This document shows positions 1 to 8,876 of a DNA stretch of 64,000 nt, one piece after another. Position numbers and translations under genes: made by a program. Position 1 is the stretch's first letter; every line of letters begins with the position of its first letter. The notes beneath the pieces were generated by a model. That model did no database searches. It saw only the letters and a program-made list of their open reading frames with translations, and was not told the DNA's origin. Source of the DNA: Aureococcus anophagefferens (taxonomy: Eukaryota > Sar > Pelagophyceae > Pelagomonadales > Pelagomonadaceae); assembly GCF_000186865.1 (NCBI RefSeq), contig NW_008705566.1, positions 1,038,432 through 1,102,431 on the forward strand. The letters run 5' to 3'.

Positions 1-780
1 TTGGATTCGGGCACGGTCGCCGTCGTCGTCAGCGAGGAGGTGCGCGAATTTTACGAGGTCGACAAGTTCTACATCAAGGCCGCGCTCTGCAAGGACGCGC
101 TCTGCAAGCAAAAGGTCGCGGTCTGGGACCCGTGCAAGGGCGTGTCCAAGGTGCCCACGGAGGAGAAGGCGCGCTGGTGCGAGACGCGCGGCGGCGTCGT
201 CGACGGCTGGCACGCCCACGGCCACGCGTTCGGCGGCAAGGAGGTCGCGCGCGGGGCGCGCTACGCGGAATTCGCGGACGGCGGCGTCGACAGCGAGTAC
301 TGGACGGGCTACTGGGGGCCTTGGTTCCGCAACGCCCACCTCGCCGTCCACGCCTCGAACCACACCTTCGCGCCGACCGTCACGCCGCGGCCGACGGTCC
401 GTTCCGCCGCGCCCTCGACGAGCCGCGCGCCGACCAGCCCCATGCCTTCAAAAAGACCGACGTCCGCGTCCAGTCCGGCGCCATCCGCGCGGCCGACGAC
501 CGCGGAACCGACGGCCGCGCCGCACGCCAAAAAGAAGAAGAAGACGGAGGCGGAGGGCGCCTCTACCGGTCGTGGCATCGTCGTCGCCCTGACCTTCCTC
601 GCCGTCGCGGTGCTCGCGGCGGGCGGCTTCGTCGCCAAGGCGCTCTACGACACGCGACGGCAGGGCGTCCACCACGCCTACGAGAGCGTCGAGCTCGCCA
701 CGGTCGAGGCCGTCCGCGACAACCCGTTCGACGACGGCGGCTACGAGATCGCCGTCCCTGTCAAACGGGATTTTGTGTAA
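1..780 (+). CDS. C-terminal part of a single-pass membrane protein (5' end outside window)
   Basis: The open frame enters from the left edge and ends at TAA, giving at least 259 residues. The N-terminal half has several Cys (residues about 29-60) and a Trp-rich stretch near residue 100. Then comes a long Pro/Thr/Ser/Ala-rich stalk (about 125-175), a Lys run, one hydrophobic segment (about 192-214) and a short cytoplasmic tail. This is the layout of a type I surface protein with a probably glycosylated stalk. I recognise no catalytic domain. No ATG start can be assigned, so the gene is called partial. Confidence 0.6.
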   Translation: MDSGTVAVVVSEEVREFYEVDKFYIKAALCKDALCKQKVAVWDPCKGVSKVPTEEKARWCETRGGVVDGWHAHGHAFGGKEVARGARYAEFADGGVDSEYWTGYWGPWFRNAHLAVHASNHTFAPTVTPRPTVRSAAPSTSRAPTSPMPSKRPTSASSPAPSARPTTAEPTAAPHAKKKKKTEAEGASTGRGIVVALTFLAVAVLAAGGFVAKALYDTRRQGVHHAYESVELATVEAVRDNPFDDGGYEIAVPVKRDFV

Positions 781-844
781 TTTGTCTGTGCCAGTGCCAT
801 TGCAGGCACACCCGTCCACGTCCCCTTAGGCGCCCGCCCGCCCC

Positions 845-2710
845 CTAGGACGCCGCGGGCGCGGGCGCGGGCGCCTTGGGCGCGCCCTCCTTGTCCTTCG
901 GGTGGGTCTCGCGGCCCGCGACGAAGCGGTGCTTGAGGCACTCGAGGATCGACGGCCGGTTGTCCGGGTTGAGCATGCAGGTCTGCTCGAGGAAGTCCGC
1001 GAGGTCCAGCACGACGCGCTTGTCGTCGGCGCCGGCCTTCTTCTCGAGGAAGAAGTTCGCGATGGACCGCGTCGCCTTGACGACGTCGACGAGCGTGAGC
1101 CGCGGCTCGCCCGTGCGCTCGTCCATGACGCGGTGCTGGAACTTGAACGTCGAGCCGACCTCGACGAAGTGGGGGTCCAATAACAGCAGGTCCGTGTAGG
1201 ACCGCGCGTGGGCCTTGAGCATCTTCACGGGGAACCGGCCCTTGAGCTCCATCATCAGCCGGAGCATGTTGTTGTTGTCGACGCCCGCGTACATGATGTG
1301 GCCCGTGTAGAGCTCGTAGAGGCACGTCGCGATGGACCAGAGGTCCACGCGCGTGTCGTACTTGAGCCCCAGGATGATCTCCGGCGCGCGGTAGAAGCGC
1401 GACACGAGGTACGGCGACGGGTCGCTGCAGCCCGGGTCGCTCTCGCGGAACGCGGAGCCGAAGTCGCAGAGCTTGAGCACCGCGTTGTTCTCGGACACGA
1501 GAATGTTGTCGGGCTTGATGTCCGCGTGGACGATGCGCAGCTTGTGGAGGTGGCGCAGCGCGAGGAGGAGCTGCTTCGCGTAGGTCCGCACGGCCGAGAT
1601 GTTGATGCCGACGTGCTTGCCGTACTTCTTCAGAGCCTCCCGCAGGTTCATGCTCAGCGACTCGAAGACGAGGGCCGTGTGGGACCGGTGCTCCGTGTGG
1701 CTCAGCAGGCGCACGCAGTGGTAGCGGCTGTCGCCGTCGTGCTCCGCGATGAGCTTGAGGAGCTCGATCTCCTTGGACGCTAAATTCTTCATCGTGTCGT
1801 TGTTGCGGATCATCTTCACGGCCACGTAGCGCGCGCTCCCGCCCTTGCCCGCCGCGTCGTCCTCGGCCTCCGCGGCGACGTCGCGCGCCTTGAGCACGGA
1901 GCTGAAGACGCCGCGGCCGACGACGCCGAGCACGCGGTAGCGGCCGTCGATGACCTCGCCGGGCCGCGCCATGTAGTAGCCCTCCGTGTCGTCCCAGTTG
2001 GCCTGCTCCTCGTCGCCGAGCTCGCCCGCGAGGAGCTGCGCCGCCGTCGCGCGCTTGCCGAGGAAGTCCTTGGCCGCGCCGCCGTCGCCGGGCGCGGCCT
2101 CGACGGGCGCGTCGCCGAACATGTCGAAGGACGCCGTCGCGGGCCGCTCCTCGGCGAGGCCCATGGTCGTCACCTTGTAGTGCAAGGCCTTGTCGCGCGC
2201 CTCGCGCTCCGCGGCCGCGGACTCGCGCGCGTCCTCGGCCTCGTCGCGCGCGGCGGCGGCCTCGGCCTCGGCCGCCGCGGCCTCGGCGGCGGCGGCGGCG
2301 CCCGTCGGCGCGGCGCCGCCGTCGCCCGCGGGCGCCGCCGCGGCCTCGCGCTCGTGGCGCCGCTTGATGGCCTCGCGCTTCGCCTTGCGCTCCGCCGCGC
2401 GCCGCGCCTCGGCCGCCTCCTCGTCCTCGCCGTCCTCCTCGAAGGCGCGCAGCTCGTCCTCGTCGACGACGATGCCGTCGTCCGCCGCGAGCACGTCGTA
2501 CTCCGCGAGCGCCGCCTTCTCCTCCTTGCGCTTCCGCGACGCCGCCTTCTCCTTCTCGCGCAGGGACGACGACGTCGTCGCGCGGTCGTCGTCGCGCCGG
2601 TGCCGCTTGCGGTCGTCGTCGCGGTCGTCGCGCCGGTCGCGGCGGTCGCGCGACCGCGACCGCCGGCGCCGGCCGCCGCGGTCGCGGGAGCGAGACCGTG
2701 AGCGCGGCAT
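845..2710 (-). CDS. PRPF4B: PRP4-type pre-mRNA splicing protein kinase
   Basis: 621 residues from the ATG at 2710, which opens an Arg/Ser-rich N-terminus as expected of splicing kinases. The middle is acidic and Ala/Glu-rich. A CMGC-family kinase domain starts near residue 258 (YRVLGVVGRG, VAVKMIRNND). The catalytic loop HADIKPDN is near residue 390, followed by DFGSA and the SRFYRAPEI activation segment typical of PRP4/DYRK kinases. PRP4 kinases phosphorylate tri-snRNP proteins during spliceosome activation in the nucleus. The reading frame stays open upstream of the chosen ATG, but that part looks like non-coding GC-rich sequence and overlaps the divergent neighbour's promoter. The family call is firm. 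Confidence 0.93.
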   Translation of the reverse strand: MPRSRSRSRDRGGRRRRSRSRDRRDRRDDRDDDRKRHRRDDDRATTSSSLREKEKAASRKRKEEKAALAEYDVLAADDGIVVDEDELRAFEEDGEDEEAAEARRAAERKAKREAIKRRHEREAAAAPAGDGGAAPTGAAAAAEAAAAEAEAAAARDEAEDARESAAAEREARDKALHYKVTTMGLAEERPATASFDMFGDAPVEAAPGDGGAAKDFLGKRATAAQLLAGELGDEEQANWDDTEGYYMARPGEVIDGRYRVLGVVGRGVFSSVLKARDVAAEAEDDAAGKGGSARYVAVKMIRNNDTMKNLASKEIELLKLIAEHDGDSRYHCVRLLSHTEHRSHTALVFESLSMNLREALKKYGKHVGINISAVRTYAKQLLLALRHLHKLRIVHADIKPDNILVSENNAVLKLCDFGSAFRESDPGCSDPSPYLVSRFYRAPEIILGLKYDTRVDLWSIATCLYELYTGHIMYAGVDNNNMLRLMMELKGRFPVKMLKAHARSYTDLLLLDPHFVEVGSTFKFQHRVMDERTGEPRLTLVDVVKATRSIANFFLEKKAGADDKRVVLDLADFLEQTCMLNPDNRPSILECLKHRFVAGRETHPKDKEGAPKAPAPAPAAS

Positions 2711-2754
2711 CGCGCGTCGCTGGACGGGTCCACTGCTCGGCTGCACATGCAGGC

Positions 2755-2761
2755 ATGTTGA
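2755..2761 (+). promoter_or_regulatory. ATGTTGA motif in divergent intergenic region
   Basis: ATGTTGAC lies 45 bp from the PRP4-like start (minus strand) and about 198 bp upstream of the oxygenase start (plus strand). It belongs to the gene-start motif seen elsewhere in the window, but is antisense to the nearer gene, so it is the weakest instance listed. Confidence 0.3.
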
Positions 2762-2958
2762 CCAAGGTCGCGGTCGCCGGGGGTCGCGCCGCGCGCGCGG
2801 CGACGGCCGCCAGCACTCCTCCGCGGTCGCGAGATCTCTCTTGTCCCGGGCCTCTCCGCGGGGCCACACTCCGGATCCGCATCCCGAACGTCCGGAGCGA
2901 TGTCGAGCCATCCGCGGGCCGGGCGCCCGCGGTCGATGTTGGCGCTCTGATTCAAAGC

Positions 2959-3684
2959 ATGGCGAACGCCGCAAAGACTCGGGCGGTTACCGCGAAGCGC
3001 GGCCGCGCCGCTGCCCCGGAGGTGCCGGCGAAGAAGGCGCGCACGTCCAAGGCGCCCGTGGCCATCCTCGACGACACGGTGCTCCATTTCCCGGGCGCCC
3101 TGACCGCGCGCGACCTCGACCTCCTGACGAACCACCTGACGACGCCCGAGGTGCGCGGGGAGCTCTTCGACGCCGTGCTCCACGACAGCACGAACACGCA
3201 GTACGGGTCGCGGCGCTGCGACGCGGCGTGGCTCAAGCTCGCGTCGCTGCCCGGCCAGCGGAAGATCCGCGCGGCGGCGGCGGCCGCGCAGGCCAAGTGG
3301 GGCCTGCTGCCGACGACGTCGCGGGGCGCCATGCGCTGCGAGTACGAGGACGTGCAGTACACGGAGTACCGCGGGGACCGGGGCGGCCACTTCAAGCAGT
3401 GGCACGTCGACGCGGACGAGGGCGGCGACGACGCCGAGGACGCGCGCGTCTACACGCTCGTCGCGCTGCTCGCGGAGCCCGGCGCCGAGTTCGCCGGCGG
3501 CGACTTCGAGGTCATGACGCCCAAGTGGCCCGGCGGCAAGCGCCGCGCCGTCGCCTGGCGCAAGGGCGACCTCATCGCGTTCCCGGCGCAGAAGGTCTGG
3601 CACCGCGTCATGCCGACGACGTCGGGCCTCCGCAAGACCCTCGTCGTCTGGTGCAAGGACCCCACGCTCGCGATCCCCCAGTAA
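2959..3684 (+). CDS. 2-oxoglutarate/Fe(II)-dependent oxygenase (prolyl 4-hydroxylase-like)
   Basis: 241 residues. After a basic Ala/Lys-rich N-terminus the protein has a double-stranded beta-helix oxygenase core. The Fe(II) ligands are visible as H149-V-D151 (in QWHVDAD) and H215 (in VWHRVMP), and R225 (GLRKTL) is in the place of the 2-oxoglutarate-binding Arg. This matches the P4H-like 2OG-Fe(II) family, which hydroxylates Pro/Lys or other side chains. The substrate cannot be told from the sequence. The ATG at 2959 is preceded by a short TTCAAAG stretch. No signal peptide is evident and the basic tail may be nuclear. Confidence 0.87.
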   Translation: MANAAKTRAVTAKRGRAAAPEVPAKKARTSKAPVAILDDTVLHFPGALTARDLDLLTNHLTTPEVRGELFDAVLHDSTNTQYGSRRCDAAWLKLASLPGQRKIRAAAAAAQAKWGLLPTTSRGAMRCEYEDVQYTEYRGDRGGHFKQWHVDADEGGDDAEDARVYTLVALLAEPGAEFAGGDFEVMTPKWPGGKRRAVAWRKGDLIAFPAQKVWHRVMPTTSGLRKTLVVWCKDPTLAIPQ

Positions 3685-3697
3685 AAAGCAAGCAAGC

Positions 3698-3773
3698 AGC
3701 CCCCGTTAGCACGTCGCCTTCTTCACGTGGGAAAGCAAGAAGCCCCCGTTAGCACGTCGCCTTCTTCACGTGG
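3698..3773. repeat. Tandem duplication of a gene 3' end (33-bp copies, 43-bp period)
   Basis: Copies at 3698-3730 and 3741-3773 are identical over 33 bp. The sequence encodes the last codons and the stop of the minus-strand methyltransferase-like gene. Flanking AAGCAAG is also repeated, so the duplication period is 43 bp. The copy at 3741-3773 carries the stop that is used; the distal copy lies in the 3' untranslated region. Confidence 0.9.
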
Positions 3774-5874
3774 AGCGCGGGGTAGTGCTGGGTGCACGGC
3801 GCGCCCGACATCGCCCGCACGGTCGCGTAGCCGTTGGCCTTGGCCCAGCGCGCGCCGAACTCGGACCAGCAGCGCGGGCCGTCCTTGGCCTTGCCGTCGT
3901 AGACGTCGCCGAGCAGGTCCGTCACGTAGAGCACGCCGCCGCACGCGACGGACGCGCCGAGATGGTCGAACGCGGCCTGCCACAGCTTCTGCGCGCACGC
4001 GAGGCCAGAGTGGGACGCGCGGCTGACGTGCTTCTCCGTCTTGCCGTTCTTGCCCGACGCCCAGCTGCCGCCCCGCTTCCGGCCCCGCAGGGCTCGCCGG
4101 GCGTCCGCCGTCCGGTTGCCCGCGGCGACGTGCCCGGCGCGCCGCGTCGCTCCGTCGGCGGCGGCGAGGCGCCGGCCGTCGACGCGCCCGTCGTCGACGC
4201 CCGGAGTCGTTCCGAGGCGCCGGCTCGGGCCGCAGACGCGGTCGCGCTCCGCGGGCAGCGCGTCGGGCGCGGTGTGGTGCATGCCCTCGGCCTGGAAGAC
4301 GAGGTCGAAGGTGCACTTGGCGCAGAAGGGCAGCGGGTCGAGCCAGGACCAGTCGAGGATGAGCGACCCGCGCTCGCCGCAGACGCGCGCCATGGAGCAG
4401 TCGTAGAAGCCGAAGCTCACGAGGCGCACGCGCTCGCGCGCGTGGTGGCGGCGCAGGTGGGCGTCGAGGGAGCAGGTGCCCGCGCCCGCGTCGAGCACGG
4501 TCGCGATGTGGCCGTCCTTGATGTCCTTCGTGAACGACGGGAGCCACTCGCGCTTCTCGGGCAGCACGCCCGCGACGCCGACGTAGTTGCGCCGCCAGGC
4601 CTGGGGGTTCCTCTCGGCGTACTTGCGGCCCCAGACCGCGGGGCCGTAGTTCTTGAGCATGGCGTCGACGTCCCAGAACGCGAGGCGCCCGAGCGACGTC
4701 GACGGCGCGGCGGCGACGGCGCCCGCGCGGTTCGCGTCCGCGATGGTCGGGTAGGACGAGCTCGCCCGCGTGAAGCGCGGGCACTTGGGGCACCGCTTCG
4801 GGTCGGCGACGCAGCAGGCGCCCGCGACGGCCTTGGCGTCGTGGACGCGGCGGAAGACGTTCGAGAAGCGGCCGTCGCGCCGGAGCACCGCCTGCGTGGA
4901 CATCAAATCTTCAATCCGACTTCGACGTGCGCGTGTTCGACAGTTTCGACGCGAGCTTTTCTGCCGTGCTTCGAGGGCTCGACGAGAGCAATCGATTCGT
5001 CCAAAAATCAGCCGAATCGACCTCGATTCGACCGAGCTCGAGAGTTCTGAAGTTTGGTGGGGATGTTGATTTCCACACGGAGCACCGCGGACAGCGGCAC
5101 GCACCGCTTGTTGTGGCTCACCTTGCCGCAGACCGTGGGCGCCCCCGGCGCCGCGCAGAGGTCCGCGCCGAGGGCTTTGGACGCCAGGTGGGCGTCGACG
5201 AGCGCCGCGGCGTCGCCGGGCCTAATCGCGACGAGGACGCCGTCGCCGGCCAACACGCGCGCGCACTCGACGAGCAGCTGGATCGTTTCCTCGTCGGTCA
5301 TGGCCCGCACGCGCGGCGTGCCGAGGTCGACGACGACCATGTCGACGGCGAGCTCCGCGAGCGGCAGCGCGGCCGTCGCGCCGTCCAAAAGCACGGACGC
5401 CGCGCCGGCCCGCCAGAGCGCCTCCGCGGCCGCCGCGTCGTAGGCGACGTGGAGCGCGTCGTGGTGCGGGCTCCGGAAGACCGTCGCGTCGGCGACGTCG
5501 ACGAGGAGCACGGACCGCACGACGGGGAACAGCGCCGCCTCCTTCGCGAGGTTCTTGCCGCCGAGGAGCTCGACGCGCGGCGCGCGCGGGTCCGCGGCCG
5601 CCTCCCCGGCGTTTATCTTCGTCGCGCTTGCGGAGAAGCCGACGAAGGCGCAGGCGCCGCAGGTCCGCGGGCAGGCCTGCGCCGCCAGGCGGCCCGACGC
5701 GTCGGGGTAGGTGCAGTACTTCTCGCGCGCCTTGCTATTCATCTTGCCAATCTTCGAGCACGACGCCGCCGGGTGGCTCCCCCGCTTCGTCTTGAACGAG
5801 GCGTCGTCGGCGCATTTGTCTTGCGACGATGACGCGAACGATGCGAGGAGGAGGAGGAGGGCGGCGGGCCTCAT
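3749..5874 (-). CDS. Secreted ShKT-like/methyltransferase-like protein, two exons separated by an introner
   Basis: Exon 1 is 5086-5874 and exon 2 is 3749-4891; joined they give about 643 residues. The N-terminus MRPAALLLLLASFASS is a signal peptide. A Cys-rich segment follows (residues about 20-75, ending CPRTCGACA), resembling a ShKT module. Exon 1 then holds a methyltransferase-like alpha/beta region. Exon 2 holds a clearer SAM-binding motif (VLDAGAGTC) and a Cys-rich segment. The proof of one gene is the intron: a 189-bp inverted-repeat element with perfect 8-bp target duplications sits between the exons and the frame continues after removal. Donor GTGCTC at 5085 with acceptor CAG at 4892 leaves one extra Ala; a GC donor three bases upstream would be exact. 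The substrate is unknown. Confidence 0.72.
4892..5080 (+). mobile_element. Introner element copy 1 (nonautonomous inverted-repeat transposon acting as intron)
   Basis: The 189-bp element has terminal inverted repeats CTGCGTGGACATCAA (4892-4906) and TTGATTTCCACACGG (5066-5080), near-complementary with few mismatches. It is flanked by a perfect 8-bp duplication AGCACCGC at 4884-4891 and 5081-5088. It lies inside a minus-strand gene whose reading frame resumes across it. On the minus strand the inner end of the left repeat supplies the acceptor (CCACGCAG). The interior matches copy 2 near 63.6 kb through most of its length. Confidence 0.93.
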
Positions 5875-5985
5875 CGCCTGGTCGCTCGCTCTTTTTGTTG
5901 TGGAAATAAATTTTTGCACCGCAGGGAGACGCACAGGCTCGCGGGCGACGCACGACCCCCGAGGGCACACGTAACCTACGAGACG

Positions 5986-7178
5986 ATGGCAGGAGACGAA
6001 GAGGGCGGGGGCGAGAAGGACTGGCAGAAGAAGGCTCGCGAGTTCGAAAAGGTCAAGGCCCGGGCGAAAGCCCTGAGGCTCCGCCTGACCTGCACCATCT
6101 GCGGGGAGAAGGCCAAGCTCAATTGCCCCTGCGGCACGACGCAGTACGCGCCCGGCGCCGACGCGCGCGATGGGGCCGGGGGTGGCCCGACGCGTCCCGT
6201 CGCAGGTACTGCTCGACGGACTGTCAAAGAATCGACTGGCGGGACCGCGGCCATCGCAAAGCCTGCAAGAAGATCCGGGACGAGCGCGCGGCGGAGGCGG
6301 CGCGCGCGGAGGCGCCGACGCCCCCGCCGTCGACCCCGAAGGAGGTGTTCTACGGCCCCGCGCCGCGGTCGCACGCGGATGAAGTCCGCGCGCGCATCGC
6401 GGCGGAGCACGAAGCGGCCCGCGCGCGGCGCGAGGCGGACCCGGAGCCGGAGCCTCTATCGGCGCGGTTCGGGGGGCATTGCCCGATCTGCATGGAGGAC
6501 TGGGACGTGAACGATCTGCCATGTCTGATGATCTGCTGCTGCCGTACGATCTGCACGCAATGTGTCAAGAAGTTTCAAAATGATGCATGTCCTCTCTGTC
6601 GAGCGCCGTGCGCAGAGACCCGAGCGGAAAATCTGGCGCGGCTTCGTCGTCACGTGGAGAACGAGATACCCGAGGCGATGAATCGATTGGGCATCGCGTA
6701 TAACCACGGCCAGCTGGGACTAGTGCAAAATCTGAAGAAGGCCGCGAAATGTTTCAAGCGTGCCGTGGAGCTGAGGAACGTGGATGCGAGCCATAACCTT
6801 GCCGTATTGTACACTGAAGGTGCGGGCGTCACGCAGAATAAGAAGAAGGCAATGCAGCTGTTTCGTATGGCCGCGGACCGCGGCTGCCTGAAGGCGCAGT
6901 TGAATTACGCGACGTATCTCTTCCGGGACGGAATCGACAGCGAAGCTTCTGTCCGATACATGAAGTTGGCTGCAGACCGGGGATTCACACCGGCCGAATT
7001 CAACGTCGGTGTAATGCTCATCAATTCCAAACCGGGCGAGGCAAATCTTGACATAAAGCTGGGGATGGACTATCTCATGAAGGCATCCCAAAAGGGCCAC
7101 AAGGAAGCGAAAGCCGCGCTCAAACAATGCGTCGAGCACATCAAGTCTGGTGTCATCACGTGTTACAAGAAAAAGTAA
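5986..7178 (+). CDS. MYND zinc finger-RING-Sel1 repeat protein, two exons
   Basis: Exons 5986-6143 and 6206-7178 give 376 residues. The 62-bp intron (GTACGC...CGCAG) splits the MYND finger: CTICGEKAKLNCPCGTTQ in exon 1 joins YCSTDCQRIDWRDRGHRKAC in exon 2, which is exactly the expected spacing. A RING-type finger follows (CPICMEDW... near residue 146, ending CPLCRAPC), then about four Sel1/TPR-like repeats (NRLGIAYNHGQ, HNLAVLYTEGAG, LNYATYLFRDG). This is a probable E3-ligase-type adaptor. The second half of exon 2 has visibly lower GC and different codon choice than its neighbours. Confidence 0.85.
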
Positions 7179-7239
7179 CGTTCACACCTTACCCTCCGGG
7201 TCGTCGACACCTACCCCGGCGCCTACCTAGGTCGTAAGA

Positions 7240-8710
7240 TCACCTTCCCCGCCACCGGTCCTCGTACTCCGCCCGCAGCGCGGCGAGCTTCGCGGCGTCG
7301 GCCCAGAGGTCGTCGCCGTCCGGGCCCGGGCGCGGGTGGTCGACGCATTCGCCGCCGCCAGAACGAAGGAAGAAGAGCGCCTGGGCGAGCGTGTCGATGC
7401 CGCGGGCCTCCAGGTTCGGCGCGAAGGCGGCCGCGTGCGCGGCCGTCAGATGCCCGACGCGGCCCGCGTAGTCGCGCGCGCGCGTCGGCCGCCCGCGGAC
7501 GACGTCGGCGGTTCCGGCGACGGCCGCCGCGAGCGCGCGCGGCGCCAGCGCCCCGCCGTCGACGAGCGCGTCCGCGACGAGCGCGACGCAGACGACCGCT
7601 CCGCCGGGCCGCAGCCGCGACGGCGCGGCGGCGAGGACGCGCGCGAGGACGGCGTCGCCGGCGAAGCCGCCGTCGGAGTAGAGAGCCGTCGATTCCCCCG
7701 AGGGCCGCGGCACGAAGGGCGGGTTCGCGAGGACGGCGTCGTAGTCGCGGCGGAGCTCGGCCGCGTCGAGCGCGTCGCTCGCGAGCGCGCGCACGCGGCC
7801 GGCGACGCCGTTCCAGGCCGCGTTCGCCGCGCAGAAGGCGAGGGCGCGCGGGTTCACGTCCGCGCAGTCCACGGTTTCGGCGTAGGTCCTCGCGGCGACG
7901 ATGCCCACGACGCCGCAGCCGCAGCACGCGTCCAGGAGCCGGCCCGCGGGCAGCCGCGGCGCCGCGGCGAGCAGCGCGCGCGTGCAGGCGCTGTAGTACC
8001 TGGGAAGATGGGGGGTCGCGGCGCGCGCGCCGGAAAAGGGAGACCCACATGACCGCGTTCCCGCGCGCGCGCGTGCCGGGGAAGTCCGTGAGCAGCCAAG
8101 CGCCCTCGACGACCCAGACCATCGCGTTCGCGAAGCACACGCCGTCGACGCCGTCGCGGAGCGCGGCCGCCGCGGCGCGCGCGTCGAGGAGCTCGCCCGG
8201 GGTCCGCAGGACGGAGACGAGGCCCGCGGCCGCCGCGGCGCCGGCCGCGGCGCCGAGCGCCGCGGCCGCGCGCGCGGCCGGCAGGGCGCGGTGGAGCAGG
8301 AAGAGCCGTCGAAGCTCGAGGCGCCGCGGCTCCTCGTCGCCGGCCCACGCTTTCTCGAGCGCGTCCGCGCCGCTCTCGACGGATCCGCCGCACGGCGGCG
8401 GCCCGTCCCAGCGGTCGTAGCTCGCGGCCGCGAGCGCCTCCCGCAGTTGGCCCAGCGCCACGCCACCGACGAGCGCGCGCGCGTCCAGGGCCTCGGCGCC
8501 GAGCTGCATGGCCGCGCGCAGAACGAGCGCCGACGCGGCGCGCGACGGCGCCGCGCGCAGGGCCTCCGCCGCCGCGGCGCGGGCAGCAGGCCAGTCGCCG
8601 GCCTCGAAGCTGAGCCGCGCCGCCGTCGCGAACTGATGGCTCGCGACTTTCGGCTGGCCGAGGTCGCGAGCGATGCGCGCTCTCCGGTCGCAGGCCAGAG
8701 CCGCGGCCAT
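7240..8710 (-). CDS. PrmC/HemK-like class I methyltransferase, two exons
   Basis: Exon 1 is 8049-8710 and exon 2 is 7240-7999, giving 473 residues. The 49-bp intron has donor GTGGGT and acceptor TTCCCAG and joins ...RGNAVM to YYSACTRALL. The first 220 residues are an Ala-rich helical domain, possibly TPR-like. The second exon carries motif I (LDACCGCGVVGIVAA, near residue 245) and the substrate motif NPPF (near residue 310). NPPF/NPPY methyltransferases act on amide or exocyclic nitrogens, for example Gln in release factors or adenine/guanine bases. The specific target cannot be assigned. Confidence 0.8.
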
Positions 8711-8876
8711 GTCGACGGGCAGCCTTGTTGACCTTTGAAGCTGATCTTCGCCCTTCTTCCGTTGTTGCCCTTCGCTTGGTTGTTCAAAACCGTGCGCACT
8801 TCCACCCCTCCCGTTGGCCGTGTCACCTCGCAATTCTGCCAGCCTCGCCAAGGATATCCACCGTTGAATCGCCGCC

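Noticed and set aside
741..2882. Long antisense-frame ORF (over 700 codons) overlapping the PRP4-like gene
   Set aside because: It is a second-frame shadow of the kinase gene: Arg/Gly/Ala-rich with no domain. GC-rich codons make stops rare.
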